The translations under genes and the position numbers were made by a program. The notes under the pieces were generated by a model, which saw only the letters and a list, made by a program, of their open reading frames with translations, was not told the DNA's origin and searched no databases. Shown here piece by piece: positions 1 to 7,543 of a stretch of 10,000 nt of DNA. Position 1 is the first letter of the stretch; every line of letters begins with the position of its first letter. Source of the DNA: Desulfomonile sp. (GTDB taxonomy: Bacteria > Desulfobacterota > Desulfomonilia > Desulfomonilales > Desulfomonilaceae); the NCBI GenBank assembly GCA_020216785.1, contig JAIWNO010000158.1, positions 1-10,000 on the forward strand. The letters are read 5' to 3'.

Positions 1-3121
<3,121 letters not shown>

Positions 3122-3152
3122 CGCCGTTTTCCGGCTTCAGTCTCCAAAAGGC

Positions 3153-3183
3153 TTGACGGGGGGGAAGCGCTTTCAGCTACAAC
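3153..3183 (+). promoter_or_regulatory. Weak candidate promoter upstream of the molybdenum hydroxylase pair
   Basis: The 85-base gap after carB contains TTGACG (3153-3158), five of six matches to a sigma-70 -35 box. The best -10 at a tolerable distance is TACAAC (3178-3183), four of six, with a long 19-base spacer. A run of seven G (3158-3164) begins at the last base of the -35 box. If real, this would let the hydroxylase genes be transcribed separately from carB. The poor -10 and long spacer make it only a candidate; readthrough from carB is equally possible, because no convincing terminator follows carB. Confidence 0.22.
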
Positions 3184-3206
3184 GCATAACCAAGAAGGAG
3201 GGGATG

Positions 3207-3671
3207 ATGATTTTCATCAACGTTAACGGCAAGGACTACCAAGTCGATGTTCCGTCGGACACTCCTCTGCTTTGGGTAATTCGGGACCGGCTGAAGCTCA
3301 TGGGAACGAAGTACGGCTGCGGTATCGGGGAGTGCGGGACCTGCACGATTCACATCGACGGCAAGGCCCAGCGATCGTGCACGGTCGAGGTTGGGAAGGT
3401 CCAGGGGACCAAGATCACCACAATCGAAGGCCTCAGTGAAAACCATCCGGTAAAGCGGGCTTGGATCGAGGAGCAAGTAGTCCAATGCGGCTACTGTCAG
3501 CCTGGGGTTATCATGGAGGTGGCTTCCCTTATGGCCGAAAATCCCAAGGCCGACGCGGAGGCCATTATCAGGTCGATGGACGACGTGATTTGCCGGTGCG
3601 GCACCTACCCTCGTATCAAAAAGGGCATTGCCAAGGCCGTTGACATCGCTCGAAAGGAGGTGAGGAAGTGA
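3207..3671 (+). CDS. IorA-like [2Fe-2S] small subunit of a molybdenum hydroxylase
   Basis: This is the electron-transfer subunit of a xanthine dehydrogenase-family enzyme; it passes electrons from the molybdenum cofactor to an external acceptor. With the start at 3207 it has 154 residues, typical for the family. The N-terminal plant-type ferredoxin domain has C38-x4-C43-x2-C46-x11-C58. The C-terminal helical domain carries the second cluster motifs QCGYCQPG (C94, C97) and CRCGTYPR (C129, C131). All eight cluster cysteines are present. ATG codons lie at 3204 and 3207; AAGGAGGGG (3195-3203) puts GGAGG five bases from 3207 and two from 3204, so 3207 is preferred. The upstream in-frame extension overlaps carB and is not conserved-looking. 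There is no signal peptide, so export would depend on the Tat signal of the large subunit, whose ATG overlaps this stop codon by one base. Sequence style (Q in CGYCQPG, CRCGTYPRI) fits the isoquinoline 1-oxidoreductase alpha-subunit group. The substrate cannot be read from it. Confidence 0.93.
   Translation: MIFINVNGKDYQVDVPSDTPLLWVIRDRLKLMGTKYGCGIGECGTCTIHIDGKAQRSCTVEVGKVQGTKITTIEGLSENHPVKRAWIEEQVVQCGYCQPGVIMEVASLMAENPKADAEAIIRSMDDVICRCGTYPRIKKGIAKAVDIARKEVRK
3654..3663 (+). promoter_or_regulatory. Full-length Shine-Dalgarno for the molybdopterin subunit
   Basis: AAGGAGGTGA is a ten-base match to the anti-Shine-Dalgarno end of 16S rRNA and sits inside the last codons of the small-subunit gene. 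It can serve a GTG at 3668 (seven bases after GGAGG) or an ATG at 3671 (ten bases). I chose the ATG because it is the stronger start codon and gives the TGATG overlap typical of translationally coupled genes; the two choices differ by one residue and leave the Tat signal unchanged. Confidence 0.8.
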
Positions 3672-5830
3672 TGAAAACATCATTTTCACGCCGCGAGTTC
3701 CTGAAAGGGTCTCTGGCCGCTTCCGGTCTGACCATTATCGCAACGTTGACTCCTGAAGGGGTGAAGCTCGCCAAAGCTTCTGAGGCGAAAGGAGAGGCTT
3801 CGACCTTGAAGCCGACCGCTTACTATGAGATCACTCCGCAGGGCACGGTCAAAGTCGTCGTTCCCAGTTCCGAGATGGGGCAAGGGATTCACACAACGCT
3901 GGCCATGATCGTCGCCGACGAGCTTGAAGCGGATTGGGGCAAGATCCAAGTCATTCAGGCCCCCGCGGCTGATCCATTCAAAAATGTGCTCCTCGACAGC
4001 CAGCTGACCGTGGCAAGCGCGGCCACAAGGGGTTGGTACGTGCCGTTGAGAAAAGCGGGAGCCGCAGGCCGCGCCATGCTTATCGAGGCTGCTGCGCAAG
4101 AATGGAAGGTCCCCGCTTCAGAGTGCACAGCCGAAAAAGGCGCGGTACGGCACGCCAAATCAGGACGCAGTCTGAATTACGGTGAGTTGGCTCCGAAAGC
4201 CGCCAGGCTGCAGGTGCCTCAAGATCCTCAACTCAAGAAGGAGAGCGAGTTCAAGTACATCGGCAAGCTCATGCCACGTGTGGATGGTCCGGAAAAGGTC
4301 AACGGCAAGGCAATCTTCGGTTATGACGTCGATCTCCCGGATATCCACTACGCGATCCTGGCCCGACCGCCAGCTTATGGCGCAAAGCCTGATTCCTTTG
4401 ACGAAAAGGCCGCTATAGCGGTAGACGGCGTGGTCAAGGTCGTTCCCACTCCTCGAGGTATCGCGGTCTGCGCGAAGAACTTTCCCGCCGCGCTGAAAGG
4501 CCGTAAAGCGCTCAACGTCAAGTGGAGCGCCGGCTCTCATCCGGACATGGACAGCGCCTCCATCGAAAAGGCCCTTGTGAGCGGCCTGGAGCAACCCGGA
4601 GCCAATGCGATTACGAGAGGCGACCCAAAGAAGGCTTTGGCTCAGGCGGCTAAAGTCCTGGAGGCGACGTACTACGTTCCCTGTGTGGCCCATGCCACAA
4701 TGGAGCCAATGAATTTCACTGCGCATGTTCAGCAGGATCGCTGCGACATCTGGGGGCCAACCCAAGGGCAAACCGTTGCCCAAATGGTGGCCGGACAAGT
4801 GGCAGGCTTATCGCCGGACAAGGTCCAGGTTCATACCACGCTGCTCGGGTGCGGGCTTGGAAGAAGGGCTGCACCGGATTTCGTTGTGGATGCGGTCATT
4901 GCCTCGAAGGCCCTCGGAAAGCCGGTGAAGGTCGTTTGGACCAGGGAAGAGGACATCCAGCACGATCTTTTCCGGTCGGCTGTGGCGCACAAGATCAAAG
5001 CCGGCCTGGACGATCAAGGCAGGCTGATTGCGTGGGACCACAAAGTTTCCTGCTTTTCCATTCTCAAACACATGGGCAGACCCATCGAAAACGGGATCGA
5101 CATGTATGTCCTGTGGGGGCTCCACGACGCGCCCCAATCTCCCGCAAAGAGCCGGATAGCGTACGGTATACCCAATTTCTCGGTTGAGCTGGTCCTGTCA
5201 GACCTGCCCGTGCCGGTAACGCCGTGGCGTTCTGTCCAGAATGCTCCGAATGCTTTCGCCACGGAGTGCTTCATGGATGAGCTGGCCCACTTGGCGGGGA
5301 AGGACCCGCTGGCGTTCCGTCTCGAATCTCTGAAGGACAACCCGCGTGCACGCCGCGTTCTCGAGACCGTGGCGAAGAGCTCCGATTGGGGTAAACCTCT
5401 GCCCCAGGGACGCGGACGCGGCATTGCCCAGCACATGTGTTTCGGGTCGTATGTGGCTCAGGTGGCCGACGTATCGGTGAAAGACGGAAAGGTGACGGTC
5501 AACCGAGTGGACGTGGCGGTGGACTGCGGGCCCGTAGTCAACCCCGATGCTCTGGAGGCCCAAATTCAGGGAGCCGTGGTTCTCGCGCTGAGCACGACGC
5601 TGAAGGAAGAGGTGAAATTCGCCAAGGGAGGCGTCGCGTCGGCAAACTTCGGAGATTACAGCGTCATTCGCATGAGTGAGGTTCCCGAAATCCGCGTCCA
5701 CATCGTAAACAGTACCGACGAAATGGGGGGCATCGGGGAGCCGGGTGTGCCTCCACTCGCTCCGGCGGTGACCAACGCGGTATTTGCCGCGACGGGCAAA
5801 CGCCTCAGAAGAATTCCGCTTGCTCTGTAG
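3671..5830 (+). CDS. IorB-like molybdopterin-binding large subunit, Tat-exported
   Basis: This is the catalytic subunit of a xanthine dehydrogenase-family molybdenum hydroxylase, which inserts a water-derived oxygen at an aldehyde or an electron-poor ring carbon. It has 719 residues from the ATG, within the IorB range. The N-terminus has a textbook Tat signal: SRREFLKG at residues 6-13, then a hydrophobic stretch of Ala, Leu, Ile and Thr. Next comes SSEMGQGIHTTLAMIVADEL; the comparable GQG...T segment lies in the C-terminal half of classical xanthine dehydrogenases, so its N-terminal position marks the rearranged IorB branch. A hammerhead domain (RVDGPEKVNGKAIFGYDV onward) spans about 190-290. 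Molybdopterin domains follow, with MEPMNFTA, a variant GCGLGRR loop and PWRSVQNAPNAFA. The likely catalytic glutamate is near residue 690 in GGIGEPGVPP. No FAD subunit, cytochrome c subunit or XdhC-like maturation factor is encoded within the window. The family is secure; isoquinoline as substrate is not implied. Confidence 0.92.
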   Translation: MKTSFSRREFLKGSLAASGLTIIATLTPEGVKLAKASEAKGEASTLKPTAYYEITPQGTVKVVVPSSEMGQGIHTTLAMIVADELEADWGKIQVIQAPAADPFKNVLLDSQLTVASAATRGWYVPLRKAGAAGRAMLIEAAAQEWKVPASECTAEKGAVRHAKSGRSLNYGELAPKAARLQVPQDPQLKKESEFKYIGKLMPRVDGPEKVNGKAIFGYDVDLPDIHYAILARPPAYGAKPDSFDEKAAIAVDGVVKVVPTPRGIAVCAKNFPAALKGRKALNVKWSAGSHPDMDSASIEKALVSGLEQPGANAITRGDPKKALAQAAKVLEATYYVPCVAHATMEPMNFTAHVQQDRCDIWGPTQGQTVAQMVAGQVAGLSPDKVQVHTTLLGCGLGRRAAPDFVVDAVIASKALGKPVKVVWTREEDIQHDLFRSAVAHKIKAGLDDQGRLIAWDHKVSCFSILKHMGRPIENGIDMYVLWGLHDAPQSPAKSRIAYGIPNFSVELVLSDLPVPVTPWRSVQNAPNAFATECFMDELAHLAGKDPLAFRLESLKDNPRARRVLETVAKSSDWGKPLPQGRGRGIAQHMCFGSYVAQVADVSVKDGKVTVNRVDVAVDCGPVVNPDALEAQIQGAVVLALSTTLKEEVKFAKGGVASANFGDYSVIRMSEVPEIRVHIVNSTDEMGGIGEPGVPPLAPAVTNAVFAATGKRLRRIPLAL

Positions 5831-5839
5831 TATCAGTGC

Positions 5840-5865
5840 GCTGTCATAAACGTAGCGATGACAGC
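5840..5865 (+). terminator. Hairpin just after the hydroxylase operon, possible terminator
   Basis: GCTGTCAT (5840-5847) and ATGACAGC (5858-5865) form a perfect 8-bp stem with a 10-base loop, starting nine bases after the large-subunit stop codon. The position suits transcription termination or 3'-end protection. No T-rich tract follows, so it is not a canonical intrinsic terminator. Because the next gene converges from the other strand, some barrier to readthrough would make sense here. Confidence 0.4.
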
Positions 5866-5893
5866 ACGAGTGATCGATTCAGAAATGTCTTTA

Positions 5894-5910
5894 CGTGGTT
5901 GTCATCCACG
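5894..5910. repeat. Small hairpin in the convergent intergenic cluster
   Basis: CGTGG (5894-5898) and CCACG (5906-5910) flank TTGTCAT and can form a 5-bp stem. It is weak alone, but it is the second of four hairpins within about 140 bases. Its loop holds GTCAT, which also pairs with ATGAC (5951-5955) on the far side of the next palindrome, so two alternative folds are possible. Confidence 0.35.
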
Positions 5911-5916
5911 GCCTTG

Positions 5917-5947
5917 GGTAGGGGCAGGTCTCAGACCCGCCCCTACC
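5917..5947. repeat. GC-rich 31-base palindrome, likely dispersed repeat
   Basis: GGTAGGGGC (5917-5925) is perfectly inverted as GCCCCTACC (5939-5947). Inside, GGTCT (5927-5931) and AGACC (5933-5937) continue the stem after a single A/C mismatch, leaving almost no loop. GTCAT (5901-5905) and ATGAC (5951-5955) extend the symmetry outward. GGTAGGGGC-type palindromes of this look recur in intergenic DNA of many environmental proteobacteria (general recollection, not searched). The element lies between convergent genes and shows no coding function. Copy number in the genome is unknown from this window. Confidence 0.7.
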
Positions 5948-5963
5948 GGCATGACGGGAACCT

Positions 5964-5980
5964 TGCCGGCTTGTCCGGCA
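5964..5980. repeat. Hairpin sharing its core with the large inverted repeat near 6600
   Basis: TGCCGG (5964-5969) and CCGGCA (5975-5980) form a 6-bp stem around CTTGT. The segment CCGGCTTGTCCGGCAGTG (5966-5983) recurs with one base deleted at 6594-6610, in the centre of the 21-bp inverted repeat, in the same orientation. This looks like a degenerate or core-only copy of the same repeat family. The rest of the convergent gap (to 6041) shows nothing else I can assign. Confidence 0.6.
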
Positions 5981-6041
5981 GTGCGCTTCGATAACTCTGG
6001 ACATTCTTTCAATTGCGGCAATAGTTGCTTCGAGGAGACCC

Positions 6042-6431
6042 CTAATCCTTCTTCCGGCCTTGGCGCTCCTTCCACGTCGCCATGGTCAAAGACCGCAGAT
6101 CTTTTAGGTACAAATCGAGCGGGCCCTGTCCGGTCGCGCTTTCCCGAGCGAGTCCTCGCATGTGATCGATCAGCACGTCGCCCATTGCATGGATGGCGTC
6201 GTGGCGTCCCAAACCTTCACCTGTGAGTCTTTCAAGGGCATCCCGAGCCACCGTGATTTCCTCGGCAAGCTGATTTTCGACTACTACATGCACCATCGCG
6301 TGCAAGTACTCATGCGGCGCCTTACCTCCCGCCAGTCCGTGATAGGCGGCCACGAGATTGAATTGTTCGGCTTCTTCCAGCGCCAGCCATTCGGCCGGGT
6401 CCGGCGCTTTGTCGGGATCATAATTGTTCAT
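6042..6431 (-). CDS. Small DUF1841-like protein of unknown function
   Basis: This encodes a 129-residue acidic soluble protein with no signal peptide or membrane segment. I chose the ATG at 6431 (MNNYDPDKAPDPAEW...) because AAAGGA lies about eight bases upstream on this strand and a good promoter lies about 55 bases upstream; an upstream in-frame ATG at 6509 would run through that promoter. Two histidine-rich motifs stand out, LHAMVHVVVENQLA and RHDAIHAMGDVLIDH, resembling the HxxxH...Q and HxxxHA pattern I recall for DUF1841-type proteins and for hypotheticals starting YDPDKAPDPAEWLALDE. They could bind metal, but this is inference. The C-terminus is basic (WKERQGRKKD). Its stop codon faces the hydroxylase operon, and the methyltransferase gene upstream is separated by 219 bases with repeats, so it is probably a single-gene unit. 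The family name is a recollection, not a search result. Confidence 0.75.
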   Translation of the reverse strand: MNNYDPDKAPDPAEWLALEEAEQFNLVAAYHGLAGGKAPHEYLHAMVHVVVENQLAEEITVARDALERLTGEGLGRHDAIHAMGDVLIDHMRGLARESATGQGPLDLYLKDLRSLTMATWKERQGRKKD

Positions 6432-6486
6432 GTCGATGATCCTTTGGTGGCTTCCGCGGTCGGATGACTGTTGGATCAGACCAGTC

Positions 6487-6516
6487 ATTACAGACAGTCC
6501 AGGAAGCAATTGACAA
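6487..6516 (-). promoter_or_regulatory. Sigma-70-type promoter for the DUF1841-like gene
   Basis: Read on the - strand, TTGTCA (6516-6511) is a five-of-six -35 box and TGTAAT (6492-6487) a five-of-six -10 box, with an 18-base spacer. Transcription would start near 6480 and give a leader of about 50 bases before the ATG at 6431. Orientation, spacing and distance all fit, making this the best promoter candidate in the window. Confidence 0.55.
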
Positions 6517-6570
6517 CCATGTTACGCAGGGTATCCCCGCCTCGCGCGGCCGGTTCGTCCCTCAAAGCTC

Positions 6571-6628
6571 GATTCGATCTCCGGGTGCCACTACCGGCTT
6601 GTCGGCAGTGGCACCCGGAGATCGAATT
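6571..6628. repeat. Perfect 21-bp inverted repeat with nested loop hairpin
   Basis: Bases 6572-6592 (ATTCGATCTCCGGGTGCC then ACT) are inverted without error at 6607-6627. G6571 and T6628 add a possible wobble pair. Inside, CCG (6594-6596) pairs with CGG (6603-6605) after an A/C mismatch, leaving a GCTTGT loop. The whole 56-base element therefore folds as one very stable hairpin. It starts 23 bases beyond the methyltransferase stop codon, so it may act as a 3' end structure, but no T-tract follows on either strand. GTCCCT occurs on both sides (6557-6562 and 6631-6636) at unequal distances, which is suggestive but not proof of a target duplication. The remaining bases between 6432 and 6571 hold only the promoter of the downstream gene. 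Confidence 0.85.
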
Positions 6629-6650
6629 CTGTCCCTGCCTGAGGAGCCTC

Positions 6651-7448
6651 TCACTTCACTCCGATACCCTTGAAAAATGTGTAACAGAACACCCCGTCAT
6701 CTTCAGCGGTTCGATACAAATCAGCGAAGCCTCGCTGCCAATCGCTTTCTGAGATGAGTCCTTGTGCCAGGGCGTTGTGCTGCACGCCCTCCACCATCGC
6801 GATAAAAGTCTTCTTGGTAAAGCCTTCCACCCATTCGGGTCGGCTGGAATCCGCATAGACCACCCGAGGGCGTACATGAACGTCCCGGTATCCTGCGGCG
6901 GTGAGAAGCGGGTAGAGCTGCCTGCCGATAAGCGAGTTCCCGCCCATTGCGGCCTGCAAATCCACGAGGCACTGAATCGCTTTCCTGGCGAACACACTGT
7001 CAGGATGGAAGTACGCTGAACCGTGATCGCCTTCGATGACAGTGATGGTTCCCCCGGTCTTCAGGACATCCTTTAATGCGGCAAGGGCCCTCTCGGGCCG
7101 CGGGAGGTGCTCCAGCACGAAGCAGACAAAGATATGGTCGAACGACTTCTTTTCAAAAGGCAGGTTGAATATGTCAGCCTGCTGAAACGAGACATTCGTG
7201 AACCCTCGCCGGCCTGTCTTGTTCTGGGCTTCCGCGAGGGATGCCTCGGACACATCAATCGAGGTGAAGCGTGCTTCCGGGCTGTTTGCCGCCAGAAAAA
7301 CCGTCTGTGAGCCCACGCCGCAACCGGCTTCGAGGACTCGGCTTCCCGGCGGATAGGTAGTGTCGTGGTGAAGCAGCGAAGCCAGGGTGTTCGCCTGATC
7401 CGCAAGGCGGTCGGCTTCCCGGTCGGAATACCCGTGAACGTATTGCAT
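6651..7448 (-). CDS. Class I SAM-dependent methyltransferase, substrate unknown
   Basis: This is a 265-residue soluble Rossmann-fold methyltransferase. It has motif I VLEAGCGVGSQT (residues 38-49), an acidic end of strand 2 (D65 in FTSIDVSEASL), QADIFNLPF (about 90-98, D92), and the motif IV/post-motif segment FDHIFVCFVLEHL (about 103-115), the UbiE/Methyltransf_11 style of SAM site. The C-terminal part (EWVEGFTKKTFIAMVEGV, then GVFCYTFFKG at the end) is a conserved-looking lid or substrate region, but it does not reveal the substrate. The ATG at 7448 is chosen over a TTG at 7478: GGAG sits five bases upstream, and MQYVHGYSxRE is a familiar N-terminus for this group. The gene lies 95 bases after dnaK on the same strand, beyond a strong hairpin, and no promoter is evident, so partial readthrough from dnaK is possible. 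There is no partner gene that would suggest a pathway. Confidence 0.9.
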   Translation of the reverse strand: MQYVHGYSDREADRLADQANTLASLLHHDTTYPPGSRVLEAGCGVGSQTVFLAANSPEARFTSIDVSEASLAEAQNKTGRRGFTNVSFQQADIFNLPFEKKSFDHIFVCFVLEHLPRPERALAALKDVLKTGGTITVIEGDHGSAYFHPDSVFARKAIQCLVDLQAAMGGNSLIGRQLYPLLTAAGYRDVHVRPRVVYADSSRPEWVEGFTKKTFIAMVEGVQHNALAQGLISESDWQRGFADLYRTAEDDGVFCYTFFKGIGVK

Positions 7449-7500
7449 GTCGACTCCGATTGGCGGGAGCGCTGCCAAACCAAGAGGGTTTCAAAGAGTT

Positions 7501-7534
7501 GCCGGGGAGGCCGCAGAAAAAGGGCCTCCCCAGC
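7501..7534 (-). terminator. Strong GC hairpin after dnaK, probable terminator
   Basis: GGGGAGGCC (7504-7512) and GGCCTCCCC (7523-7531) pair perfectly; GCC (7501-7503) and AGC (7532-7534) extend this to a 12-bp stem with one wobble on the - strand RNA. The loop is 10 bases. It begins nine bases after the dnaK stop codon. On the - strand the stem is followed by AACTCTTTG, only weakly U-rich, and the only real T-run is in the loop, so termination may be incomplete or Rho-assisted. Confidence 0.6.
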
Positions 7535-7543
7535 TTACCCTTC

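Noticed and set aside
5858..6226. 122-codon + strand open frame after the hydroxylase operon
   Set aside because: Its translation runs through the palindromic repeats (VGAGLRPAPTGMTG is the repeat read as protein) and then opposite the DUF1841-like gene. It shows no coding signature.
6510..6537. Perfect TTGACA on the + strand with TATCCC 16 bases on
   Set aside because: No + strand gene lies downstream, and the same bases serve the better-placed - strand promoter of the DUF1841-like gene.
5831..6650. CRISPR array or tRNA gene in the repeat-bearing intergenic regions
   Set aside because: The repeats are palindromes of differing sequence and irregular spacing, not regularly spaced direct repeats, and no cloverleaf or T-loop motif was found.
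6464..6752. Overlapping + strand open frames across the large inverted repeat
   Set aside because: They cross the repeat and the 3' end of the methyltransferase on the other strand, lack convincing starts, and have no recognisable motifs.
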